A DNA stretch of 64,000 nt from Branchiibius cervicis (GTDB taxonomy: Bacteria; Actinomycetota; Actinomycetes; Actinomycetales; Dermatophilaceae): assembly GCF_042661605.1 (NCBI RefSeq), contig NZ_JBHSWJ010000002.1:2418001-2482000 (forward strand). Reading direction: 5' to 3'. The translations under genes and the position numbers were made by a program. Below are positions 56,901-64,000 of this stretch, one piece after another (position 1 is the stretch's first letter; every line of letters starts with the position of its first letter). A model generated the notes under the pieces. That model searched no databases. It had not been told where the DNA came from and saw only the letters and a program-made list of their open reading frames with translations.

Positions 56901-57488
56901 CCGCGGAAGAGGTCGAGTCGTCCCGCACCACGAAGGGGATCTGACTGACGTCATCACCCATTGTCAGCTTGACGATGTACACCCCTGATACCGCGTTGCT
57001 CGGCACCGCCCACTGCGTCGAGACCCCCAGGTGCCGCAGTCGTAGTTCTGCGTGGATGTGTCGCTCACGCACGCCGGCTGGGCCGCCGGATTGCTGACGG
57101 TCCACGTCGGCGCCTGACGGCGCGCGCCAAGACCCTGGTAATAACCCAGGCGATAGACGTCGACGGTGTACGACGCGGAGGCCTTGATCTTGAACTGCAC
57201 GGTCTGGCCGGGCTGGACACTCGTCGTTGTCGCGAAGCCCTGAATGGCATCGTCACCGGAGCCTTGAATATCCCATTCACTGGGAGAGGTTCCCGGCTTG
57301 CTGTTCTCGCAAGCCACGGGCGTACCCACCGAGCAGGGGTCGGTCGCGGCGCTGGCCACACTCGACGCGAAGGGGTTGAGACCGGCCAGGATCACCAAGC
57401 ACAAAACCGCTACCAACCAGGTCGGGACAATGGCTCGATACCCGCCTGTCCGAGCTTCTCGGGGTCGCCAGGGACGCACTGAGAACAC
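50947..57488 (-). CDS. Giant secreted DUF4082 / Ig-like / FN3 multidomain protein (frameshifted in this sequence)
   Basis: About 2180 residues after repair. Order: N-terminal hydrophobic signal (TWLVAVLCLVILAGLNPF), a jelly-roll region with CENSKPG and VYRLGYYQGLGAR, a DMFA2_C-like region (dimethylformamidase beta-subunit type) with KTSDATWQAYNTYGG and VGHDEYWTKSERDNVEAARD, an Ig domain, four DUF4082 domains each opened by CPC(S/T)(L/I)(F/W), three Big_5-type Ig domains between them, three FN3 domains (two nearly identical), and a C-terminal laminin-G-like region. No sortase motif is seen. The break is at CCCCC 57024-57028 (one missing base; YDCGTWG continues to VSTQWAVPS). I chose GTG 57488 with GTGAGG upstream; a TTG at 57512 is possible. 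Likely an extracellular glycan-binding or matrix protein (inference). Confidence 0.85.
52129..52686 (-). repeat. 279-bp near-perfect tandem duplication of an FN3 domain
   Basis: Copy 1 at 52129-52407 and copy 2 at 52408-52686, exactly 93 codons each. By eye they differ at only two bases, while the third FN3 copy nearby is clearly diverged. This indicates a very recent unequal exchange within the gene. Confidence 0.92.
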
Positions 57489-57550
57489 AAGCACCTCACT
57501 TACGCGATCCAAGACCGACGCGTTGATAGAGCATTCATCGCTTCGGAAGT

Positions 57551-57570
57551 CCCCAGCGCAACCGCTGGGG
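57551..57570. promoter_or_regulatory. GC-rich hairpin in the divergent region before the giant gene
   Basis: CCCCAGCG-CAAC-CGCTGGGG, a perfect 8-bp stem with a 4-base loop, about 60 bases upstream of the giant gene start. The 282-base gap 57489-57770 otherwise shows no gene; a T6 tract lies near 57632. It could be a leader attenuator or a terminator. Confidence 0.4.
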
Positions 57571-57770
57571 TGCTTGACTTAACCACGTGTGCCCACTTCC
57601 CGGGGCCGAAATGCGGGAAACTCGGTACGGGGTTTTTTGTTGCGGAGAACGGCCCCTGGTGCAACTCCGCGAATCCATCAGCGCGACCCTCAGATCGCGG
57701 TTAACCTCGACTGCGCGATGGATCCTTCGAGCCACGCAATTCTCTTTCGCAACATCGGGAGCTGTGAGCC

Positions 57771-59123
57771 GTGTACATCTCAGAACGCCCGCGGCAGCAG
57801 GTCGTCCCCACGACGGACGTCACCCCGGCGAAGAACCGCGGACGTGTTGCGCCTACCGTCCTGGCGTTGGGTTTCGTCAGCCTGTTCACGGACATCTCCT
57901 CGGAGTCGGTGTCGGCGATCCTGCCGTTGTATCTGACCGCCGTCCTCGGGCTCACTCCGCTGGCCTACGGATTCATCGACGGCCTGTACCAGGGGGTCAG
58001 TGCCCTGGTACGGATCGCAGGCGGGTACCTGGCCGACCGTCTCGACCGACCCAAGTGGGTTGCCCTCTTCGGCTACGGCCTCTCAGCAATCACCAAACCT
58101 CTCCTGCTGGTCTTCACCGGCTTCGGCTCGTTGAGCACGGTCATCACCCTGGACCGGTTGGGCAAGGGAGTGCGGACCGGGCCGCGCGACGCACTGATCG
58201 CGGCCGCCACTCCGTCGGAACGGCTCGGACGAGCGTTCGGTGTGCACCGTGCCCTGGACACGGTGGGCGCGGCCATCGGGCCCCTGTTGGCCTTCACCGT
58301 GCTGTGGCAGGTCCCCGGCAGTTACAGCTCAGTCTTTGTCGCTTCCTTTGCGGCCGCCCTGATCGGCCTGGTCGTGCTCGTCCTGCTGGTGCCCAACCTG
58401 CGGCCACGACAAGCAGCGGCCGAGCGCGCCAGGCGGGCACACGCCGAACACTCCGGAGCTGCGCGCGACGGCGGCCCCATCGGCTCGCCGGCGGCGGAAC
58501 GGCCACGACCGCAAGCCTCGCTTCGCCAGATGAAGCGCTGGGGAATGGGCCGCTTGATGATCGCAGCAGCCGTGCTCAGCACATTGGCGGTCAGCGACGG
58601 CTTCCTCTACCTGTCCCTGCAGCAACGTGATGACCTGGCGGCCACCTACTTCCCTCTGCTGTTCGTCGGGACGAACATTGCCTACTTTCTGCTTGCCGTC
58701 CCCCTGGGCCGGTTGTCGGACCGTATCGGGCGGCAGAAGGTCTTCGTCGGGGGTCATCTGTTGTTGGTCGCGGCTTATCTCGCCGCAGCCGGCCCCTCGT
58801 TCGGTGCCGCTTCGACCCTGCTGTGCTTGTTGTTCCTCGGGGCGTTCTATGCCGCGACGGACGGCGTCCTCGCAGCTCTGACGGCCAGTCTGGTGCCGGA
58901 CGCCGTACGGGGCATGTCCATCGCCACGACGCAGACGGTGGTGGCCCTGGGCCGGTTCGCCGCAGCCATCCTCTTCGGGATGTTGTGGACCGTCACCGGT
59001 CGCGGTCCGGCAGTCCTGTACTTCGCTGTGATGCTGTTGGTGGCGATTCCGCTCGCGTGGTGGATGCTGTCCACTGTGAAACCGATCCAGCCTTCTGAGC
59101 TGTCGGCGGCTGCCGCAGAATGA
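57771..59123 (+). CDS. MFS transporter within the glycan locus
   Basis: 450-residue, 12-helix major facilitator. Seen: LALGFVSLFTDISSESVSAI in helix 1, GFIDGLYQGVSALVRIAGGY, motif A YLADRLDRPKW, GKGVRTGPRDALIAAATP and, in the second half, PLGRLSDRIGRQK. A polar central loop (RAHAEHSGAARDGG region) separates the halves. The DISSE and GVRTGPRDA motifs place it in the YfiS/YqjV-like group rather than drug pumps of the DHA2 type. GTG start at 57771. It overlaps the beta-propeller gene (ATGA), implying a joint role. Substrate unknown. Confidence 0.85.
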   Translation: MYISERPRQQVVPTTDVTPAKNRGRVAPTVLALGFVSLFTDISSESVSAILPLYLTAVLGLTPLAYGFIDGLYQGVSALVRIAGGYLADRLDRPKWVALFGYGLSAITKPLLLVFTGFGSLSTVITLDRLGKGVRTGPRDALIAAATPSERLGRAFGVHRALDTVGAAIGPLLAFTVLWQVPGSYSSVFVASFAAALIGLVVLVLLVPNLRPRQAAAERARRAHAEHSGAARDGGPIGSPAAERPRPQASLRQMKRWGMGRLMIAAAVLSTLAVSDGFLYLSLQQRDDLAATYFPLLFVGTNIAYFLLAVPLGRLSDRIGRQKVFVGGHLLLVAAYLAAAGPSFGAASTLLCLLFLGAFYAATDGVLAALTASLVPDAVRGMSIATTQTVVALGRFAAAILFGMLWTVTGRGPAVLYFAVMLLVAIPLAWWMLSTVKPIQPSELSAAAAE

Positions 59124-60151
59124 GCGGCCCGACCCAACTCAGCCCGCGCGCCCGGGTCCTCCTGGTCATCCCGATCGCGCTGGTCCTGGTGTCCGCGGTC
59201 GTCGTCTACATCCTCGTGACCAAGGATCGCCAGGACGTCGCCACATCGGCACAGCCGACCCTTTCGACCATGCCAGCCTCAGCCGTGGACGGCGCGCCCC
59301 GGATCGTCGTACGCAATACCGAGGTGGCAAGCCACTACGGGCAGGTAGCAATGGTCGCGCTGAACAACCCGGGTGGTCCCCGTGCTCTCCTGAGCCACTC
59401 CTGCGACCGGGTTTTCGCAGCAGCCCAGGAGTTGCTCTGCCTGGCGTCCGACCGAGGGGTGGTCACGACGTACAGCGCAACGGTCTACAACCTGAGCACC
59501 GGCGCAGCTGTTCAGATCCCTCTCACCGGAAGTCCAAGCCGAGCGCGGCTCTCCGATGATGGAAAACTAGCCGCCACAACGAGTTTCGTTGCTGGCGATT
59601 CCTACGCGGCGACCAACTTCTCGACCCGAACTGTGGTGACCACCCTGGCCACCCGCAAGAGCGTCGACCTCGAGGACCTCGCGCTCTACGACGGCGGAAG
59701 GCGCATTTCGCCGGTTGATCGCAACTACTGGGGAGTCACCTTCGCCAAGGACGACGACCACTTCTACGTAACGGTGGCCTTTGGCGGGGTGACCCACCTG
59801 GCAAAGGGCCAACTGACGACCGGCCGCATCGATACCGTCACCACCGACGCCGAGTGCCCATCGCTCTCACCGGATGGAACCAAGGTGGCCTTCAAGAAGC
59901 GGGGTGACCGCGCGAGGGGTAACTGGCGCTTGGTGGTCATGGATATTGCGACCGGCAAAGAGACGCAACTGGCTGAGAGCCGCAGCGTCGACGACCAAGT
60001 GGAGTGGCTCGACAACTCCCGAATCCTCTATGGCCTACCCGGCGAAGGATCGAACGCCGCGCAGACCAACGTGTGGGTCGTCCCTGCCGATGGGAAAGGC
60101 AGCCCGTCGATGCTGATCGCTGATGCTTGGTCACCCGCCGTGGTTCGTTGA
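59120..60151 (+). CDS. Membrane-anchored TolB-like beta-propeller protein
   Basis: 343 residues: a short cytoplasmic start, one membrane helix (VLLVIPIALVLVSAVVVYIL near residue 15), then an extracytoplasmic six- or seven-bladed propeller. Blades are marked by RARLSDDGKLAATTSF, CPSLSPDGTKVAFKKRG and DDQVEWLDNSRILYGL, the PD40/WD40-like LSPDG pattern. No catalytic residues are visible. Coupled to the MFS gene. It probably binds a glycan or protein outside the membrane (inference). Confidence 0.78.
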   Translation: MSGPTQLSPRARVLLVIPIALVLVSAVVVYILVTKDRQDVATSAQPTLSTMPASAVDGAPRIVVRNTEVASHYGQVAMVALNNPGGPRALLSHSCDRVFAAAQELLCLASDRGVVTTYSATVYNLSTGAAVQIPLTGSPSRARLSDDGKLAATTSFVAGDSYAATNFSTRTVVTTLATRKSVDLEDLALYDGGRRISPVDRNYWGVTFAKDDDHFYVTVAFGGVTHLAKGQLTTGRIDTVTTDAECPSLSPDGTKVAFKKRGDRARGNWRLVVMDIATGKETQLAESRSVDDQVEWLDNSRILYGLPGEGSNAAQTNVWVVPADGKGSPSMLIADAWSPAVVR

Positions 60152-60174
60152 CCATGCATGATCCTGCCCCAGCC

Positions 60175-60828
60175 TCACCCACGCAGGGGCGTGGCCGGAA
60201 CACCTGCCCAGGTCTGGAAAGCCGGAACGTGTTGCAGCACAACCGATCCCATCCCGACGACAGACCCTTCACCGATCCGCGAATTCTCCCGCACCGAGGC
60301 GGCCATGCCCACGTAGGCGTCCCGCTCGACGCGTACCCCTCCCCCGAGCACGACCCCCGCACACAACGTCGAATACTCGGCGAGAACGCAGTCATGGGTG
60401 AGCACGACATGAGGCATGCACACCACGTGCGCACCGACGCTCACGTCCGCGGTCAACACCACGCCCGCCAGCAGGACCGCCCCCGGCCCCACGTGGCAAC
60501 CGGGAGGAACATGGACGGAAGGATGCGTGATGGTGACGTAGTGGTCGCCGTCGACGCCTTGACCGCTCAGTCGCTCGACGATGGTGCGGCGGACGCGGCC
60601 TTTCCCGGTACACACCACGAACTGGGCATCGAGGTGGTCAATGGCTTCGTCGATGGTGCCCAGGACAGGCAAGCCCTCGGCAATATCCTTGCCCTGCAGG
60701 TCTTTTCGGTCGTCCAAGACTCCGCGCACGCGCTGGCCGGAGGCCACGGCCGCGACCGCGGCCTCTCGCGCAAGGCCGCTAGCCGCCACGACCACGATCG
60801 GAGTGGCGATCACCTGCTGCCCGGGCAT
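60175..60828 (-). CDS. NeuD/PglD-family sugar O/N-acetyltransferase
   Basis: 217-residue acyltransferase with an N-terminal Rossmann-like sugar-binding domain (PIVVVAASGLAREAAVA, VRGVLDDRKDLQG, GTIDEAIDHLDAQFV) and a left-handed beta-helix of hexapeptide repeats (HVGPGAVLLAGVVLTADVSV, GVRVERDAYVGMAASV). The C-terminus WAGVPATPLRG is family-typical. PglD N-acetylates the C4 amine of a UDP-amino sugar; with the PglE-like aminotransferase this would be the next step (inference). It is convergent with the propeller gene and divergent from the second acetyltransferase. Confidence 0.88.
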   Translation of the reverse strand: MPGQQVIATPIVVVAASGLAREAAVAAVASGQRVRGVLDDRKDLQGKDIAEGLPVLGTIDEAIDHLDAQFVVCTGKGRVRRTIVERLSGQGVDGDHYVTITHPSVHVPPGCHVGPGAVLLAGVVLTADVSVGAHVVCMPHVVLTHDCVLAEYSTLCAGVVLGGGVRVERDAYVGMAASVRENSRIGEGSVVGMGSVVLQHVPAFQTWAGVPATPLRG

Positions 60829-60902
60829 GGCCTCATCGTACGGGCCGCACGCTCAGCTCCGGGCGTCTATCCTGACGGCCACCACCAAGAGGAATGGATC
60901 CC

Positions 60903-61568
60903 ATGAGTGCACGTATCGAGCCAAGCGCCGATGTCGCCGATGCGGCATCGATCGGCGCCGGAACCCTCGTCTGGCATCTGGCCCAGATCCGGGAGAAAGC
61001 GGTCGTGGGGCGTGATTGCATCATCGGCAGAGGTGCCTACGTCGGGCCGGGCGTGCAGATCGGCGACCGCTGCAAGTTACAGAACTACGCGCTCGTCTAC
61101 GAACCGGCCGTTCTCGAGGACGGAGTCTTCGTCGGACCCGCAGCCGTGTTCACCAATGACTACTATCCGCGCGCAGTCACCTCAGAAGGAACCCTGAAGT
61201 CCGGTGACGACTGGCAAGCCGTCGCGGTTACCTGTCGGACCGGCGCTTCCATCGGGGCTCGCGCGGTCTGTGTGGCTCCGGTGACCATCGGGCGGTGGGC
61301 CATGGTTGCGGCCGGCTCGGTCGTGACCAAGGACGTACCCGACTTCGCGCTGGTGGCGGGGGTGCCCGCACGCCGTATCCGTTGGGTCGGCCCGGCCGGG
61401 TTGCCGCTGGAGGATGTCGGCGGCGGCCGCTACCGCTGCCCTTCCGACCACACCGAATTCGTCGAGGAAGACGGCGTTCTCCGAGAGCTCGGCCAGCCGG
61501 TGTACCCCTCGGCGAGGAAGGTCGACCCCGCGACGGACGAGGTGACGGTCCCCAACTCAGCCTCCTGA
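60903..61568 (+). CDS. Hexapeptide N-acetyltransferase (WbpD/WlbB-like)
   Basis: 221-residue left-handed beta-helix acyltransferase. Seen: IEPSADVADAASIGAGTLVW, KLQNYALVYEPAVLEDGVFVG (the N-Y pair), the catalytic-region AAVFTNDYYPRAVT, and AVCVAPVTIGRWAMVAAGSV. WbpD/WlbB enzymes acetylate the C3 amine of UDP-GlcNAc(3NH2)A. ATG at 60903 is favoured over 60894 by AAGAGGA at 60887-60893. The last 139 bases overlap the 3' end of convergent pobA; the tail after LRELG looks non-family. Confidence 0.88.
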   Translation: MSARIEPSADVADAASIGAGTLVWHLAQIREKAVVGRDCIIGRGAYVGPGVQIGDRCKLQNYALVYEPAVLEDGVFVGPAAVFTNDYYPRAVTSEGTLKSGDDWQAVAVTCRTGASIGARAVCVAPVTIGRWAMVAAGSVVTKDVPDFALVAGVPARRIRWVGPAGLPLEDVGGGRYRCPSDHTEFVEEDGVLRELGQPVYPSARKVDPATDEVTVPNSAS

Positions 61569-62662
61569 CGCCGTACGTCGAACGGACTGGCCTCGGGCAG
61601 GGAGTGCAGCATCGTGGTCATCCAGTAAGAGAAGTGCTGGGCCTCCCACACCCGGGACAGGGCGCGCCGCGAGTATTCGTCGAGGGCGCGGTCGTCACCT
61701 TTGAGAGCGTCCAGTAGAAGCGGGGCCAGCACGCGCACATCGGCCAGTGCGAGATTCAGGCCTTTGGCGCCCGTGGGCGGGACGGTGTGGCCGGCGTCGC
61801 CGGCGAGCACGAGATTCCCCCAGCGCAGAGGCTCCTGGACGAAGCTGCGGAAGGGCAGCACCGAACGCGACGTGATCGGACCCTGCTGCAGGACATAGCC
61901 GTTCGCCCCGAGTCGGCCGCACAATTCGGACCAGATGCGGTCATCGGACCAGTCGTCGACGTCCTCCGACGGGTCACACTGGAAGTACATCCGCTGCAGC
62001 GTCTCGGTGCGCTGGCTGATCAATGCGAACCCCTGAGGCGAGTGGTTGTAGATCAGTTCCGGGGCGCTCTTGGGTGCTTCGGTCAGGATCCCGAACCAGG
62101 CGAAGGGGTATTCGCGGAAGTACTGCCGCCGGCGGGCCTCGGGCACCTCACCGCGGCACACGCTGCGTGAGCCGTCGGCGCCGACCAGCACCTCGCACCC
62201 GACCTGCCACTGCTGCCCGTCGGCGTCGGTGAACCTGACCTGGGGTCGCGCGGCGACCTCGGAGACCGACACGTCACTCACCCCGAATCGCACGTCACCG
62301 CCATCTCGCGCACGGGCATCGGCCAGGTCGATGAAGACATCGGTCTGCGGATACAGCTGGGTGCTTGCTCCCACCAATCCGGCGAAATCGATCCGGTGGC
62401 CCGCTCCCCCGAAAGCCAGCTCGATACCGTCGTGCCGGTAGCCATCGTGCAGCACCCGCTCGGAGACACCCGAGTCGACGAGAAGGTCGACGCTGCCCTG
62501 CTCCAGGATGCCAGCGCGGTGGGTGTTCTCGATCTCCTCGCGGGTGCGCGTGTCGATGTTGAGAGCCGGCACTCCTTCTCGGCCGAGGAGATGGGCGAGC
62601 ATGAGGCCGGCGGGACCTGCTCCGACGATGGCGACGGGGACAGTGAGCTGCTTCACAGTCAT
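61430..62662 (-). CDS. pobA: 4-hydroxybenzoate 3-monooxygenase
   Basis: FAD-dependent aromatic hydroxylase making protocatechuate; 410 residues. Seen: VAIVGAGPAGLMLAHLLGRE (FAD GxGxxG), ENTHRAGILEQGSVDLL, LVGADGSRSVCR (the DG motif), FAWFGILTEAPKS, and NLVLAGDAGHTVPPTGAKG (second FAD motif). Homology ends around AEGYTGWP; the last roughly 17 codons run antisense into the acetyltransferase. ATG at 62662 is chosen; in-frame GTG codons upstream reach the stop of the IclR gene. The IclR gene just upstream on the same strand is its likely regulator. Confidence 0.92.
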   Translation of the reverse strand: MTVKQLTVPVAIVGAGPAGLMLAHLLGREGVPALNIDTRTREEIENTHRAGILEQGSVDLLVDSGVSERVLHDGYRHDGIELAFGGAGHRIDFAGLVGASTQLYPQTDVFIDLADARARDGGDVRFGVSDVSVSEVAARPQVRFTDADGQQWQVGCEVLVGADGSRSVCRGEVPEARRRQYFREYPFAWFGILTEAPKSAPELIYNHSPQGFALISQRTETLQRMYFQCDPSEDVDDWSDDRIWSELCGRLGANGYVLQQGPITSRSVLPFRSFVQEPLRWGNLVLAGDAGHTVPPTGAKGLNLALADVRVLAPLLLDALKGDDRALDEYSRRALSRVWEAQHFSYWMTTMLHSLPEASPFDVRRQEAELGTVTSSVAGSTFLAEGYTGWPSSRRTPSSSTNSVWSEGQR

Positions 62663-62695
62663 GGCCACCAGTGTGCTGGCCACGGTGAGCTGCAC

Positions 62696-63493
62696 CTAGG
62701 AAGTCATTCCGTCCAGTGGAAGGCCCAGGGCGAGTTGCCGCTGGATGCCACGCGCGGCGACCTGGAGGGCGGTAGCCAGCCTGCGCTCGTCGCGCCGCAG
62801 GGACCGCACCACGACTCCGACCGCCGCGACGACCTGTTCGTGCGGGTCCGGCACGGGCACTGCCACGCTGGCGGTGCCCAGTGACATCTCCTGCACGGTG
62901 ACGGCGTAGCCTCGCCGGCGCACGTCGGCCAGTTGCCGGGCGAGCTGGCCCGCCTGGACGATCGAGTACGCCGTGGGCCGCTGCAGATCTGACATCACCT
63001 CTCGGCGGACGTCGTCAGGCGCGTAGGCGAGCAGCGCCTTGCCCACTCCCGTCGTCGACAGGGGCAACCGAGCGCCGACGAAGCTGACGACGGGAACGGA
63101 GCTATTCCCCTGCAGCCGTGCCAAATACAGCGCAGTGGCACCCTCACGAACGGCAAGATGCACGGTGGCGTGCGTCGCGGCGTACACGTCGTGCAGGAAC
63201 GGCGAGGCCACATCAGTCAGGTTGCGGGGTCCGGGTGCATATTGCCCGACGTCCCAGGTCAGCGGACCGACGACGTACGTCGCATGAGGCGTCCGCGCCA
63301 ATGCCTGCCCCTTCACGAGCTCACCGGCGAGCCGGTGAGTCGTCGCCAGCGGCAGCTGCGCGCGGGTGGCCAACTCGGTGAGCGTCAGTTCTCGGTGGTG
63401 AGCGTCGAACGCACGCAGCAGAGCCAGCACCTTGTGAGTCACGCTGACGCCGTCGCGCGCACTGTTGCCAGCCATCGCACCAGCGTCGCCCAT
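62696..63493 (-). CDS. IclR family regulator (PobR/PcaU-like context)
   Basis: 265-residue regulator: winged helix at 15-80 (SVTHKVLALLRAFDAHHREL, TLTELATRAQLPLATTHRLA) and an IclR effector domain with AVREGATALYLARLQGN, VGARLPLSTTGVGKALLAYA and GYAVTVQEMSLGTASVAVPV. Start ATG at 63493, or a second Met six codons in. IclR regulators next to pobA commonly respond to 4-hydroxybenzoate; that is inference here. Confidence 0.88.
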   Translation of the reverse strand: MGDAGAMAGNSARDGVSVTHKVLALLRAFDAHHRELTLTELATRAQLPLATTHRLAGELVKGQALARTPHATYVVGPLTWDVGQYAPGPRNLTDVASPFLHDVYAATHATVHLAVREGATALYLARLQGNSSVPVVSFVGARLPLSTTGVGKALLAYAPDDVRREVMSDLQRPTAYSIVQAGQLARQLADVRRRGYAVTVQEMSLGTASVAVPVPDPHEQVVAAVGVVVRSLRRDERRLATALQVAARGIQRQLALGLPLDGMTS

Positions 63494-63674
63494 CCTTCCG
63501 CTGAACGGAATACGATTCAGTCAGGAATCCGGAGTTCCTTTGCATGGTTGCGCCGTCGTCACCCGGCAGGGTGTTCACTGTGCGGTCCGTTCGACCGCCC
63601 TTCTTTGGAGTAGCCGGCCGGAATGCGGGGCGCAGGATGAGCGCGACACCACCACCCGAGCGTCAGGAGAGCGC

Positions 63675-64000
63675 GTGAGCCAGCAGCGGCCCGAACCGGA
63701 GATCGACGAGGCCTTCGACCGTCTGGTCGACGAGGGCCAGGAGCGGCTTGAACGACCGATGCGCTCGCTGATCCCGACGGGCTTGCTCGGCGGCATCGAC
63801 GTGGGCGTCGGGATCCTGGCCTACTTCGTCGTCCTGCATCTGACCGACAACAAGCTGCTGGCCTCGCTGGCGTTCTCCACCGGGTTCGTGGCACTGCTCC
63901 TGGCTCGCAGCGAGCTGTTCACCGAGAACTTCCTCGTGCCCGTCACAGCCGTTGCTGCCCAGCGCAATTCGTGGTCGCAACTGATTCGCCTGTGGATCGT
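63675..64000 (+). CDS. Formate/nitrite transporter family protein, 3' partial
   Basis: The first 108 residues are visible; the gene runs off the window. Seen: an acidic N-terminus, RSLIPTGLLGGIDVGVGILA with the first helix, a second helix, and RSELFTENFLVPVTA, the FNT-family block. GTG at 63675 with AGGAG eight bases upstream. FNT proteins are pentameric channels for formate, nitrite or related anions; the specificity is unknown. Confidence 0.85.
   Translation, partial: MSQQRPEPEIDEAFDRLVDEGQERLERPMRSLIPTGLLGGIDVGVGILAYFVVLHLTDNKLLASLAFSTGFVALLLARSELFTENFLVPVTAVAAQRNSWSQLIRLWI

Overview
High-GC Gram-positive (actinobacterial) chromosome segment. The evidence is the strong G/C bias at third codon positions, frequent GTG starts, stop/start overlaps of the ATGA/GTGA/TGATG type, a mycobacterial-style HU protein with a long Lys/Ala/Thr tail, a coenzyme F420 gene (cofC), and the actinobacterial housekeeping order coaD-yceD-rpmF-rnc-mutM. 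I would place it among Micrococcales (Dermacoccaceae or Intrasporangiaceae-like). That placement is inference from gene content only; no rRNA or tRNA gene is visible.

Layout. 1-4665: 3' part of a GH1 beta-glucosidase convergent with smc. 4789-7344: DHA2 multidrug transporter, a strong terminator, a 52-bp tandem repeat array and a nitroreductase. 7344-17365: a long minus-strand run whose genes overlap or nearly touch: DAK2/YloV kinase, recG, rsmD, coaD, (gap), yceD, rpmF, rnc, mutM, M3 peptidase, map, nitroreductase. 17560-22612: rpmB, a second 52-bp-spaced repeat, a methyltransferase, a sodium:solute symporter with a small membrane partner, thiL, a stand-alone Lrp ligand domain and a DUF3515 lipoprotein. 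22620-33122: ddl, a trans-sulfuration-type PLP enzyme, gpsA, cofC plus a tiny cold-shock-like gene, HU, leuCD with a divergent IclR regulator, twin crcB/fluC genes, a DUF4188/MerR divergent pair and a flavin/F420-type oxidase.

33376-61568 is a 28-kb exopolysaccharide or cell-surface glycan locus. It holds GT26, GT2, GT4-type and rhamnosyl-type glycosyltransferases, an O-antigen ligase/polymerase-like protein, two Wzz-like proteins, a Wzx-like flippase, two DegT/DnrJ aminotransferases, an epimerase, a Gfo/Idh/MocA dehydrogenase and two hexapeptide acetyltransferases. It also has a translationally coupled deacetylase / ATP-grasp / PHP-hydrolase trio, a roughly 2180-residue secreted DUF4082/Ig/FN3 protein, an MFS transporter and a membrane-anchored beta-propeller. 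The dehydrogenase, one aminotransferase and one acetyltransferase fit a WbpB-WbpE-WbpD type diacetamido-uronic acid route. The second aminotransferase with the NeuD/PglD-like acetyltransferase fits a second amino-sugar route. 61430-64000: pobA (overlapping the last glycan gene tail to tail), an IclR regulator and the start of a formate/nitrite-type transporter.

Seven genes (smc, mutM, recG, DUF3515, the PNPOx-like oxidase, the epimerase and the giant surface protein) are each split into two frames. Six are repaired by adding one G/C at a short G/C run; the seventh needs +2 or -1. The likeliest explanation is run-length error in the sequence rather than seven real mutations, so these genes are annotated as single CDS with a frameshift. 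The most interesting unexplained items are the two 52-bp repeat arrays with a shared architecture and the deacetylase/ATP-grasp/PHP module.
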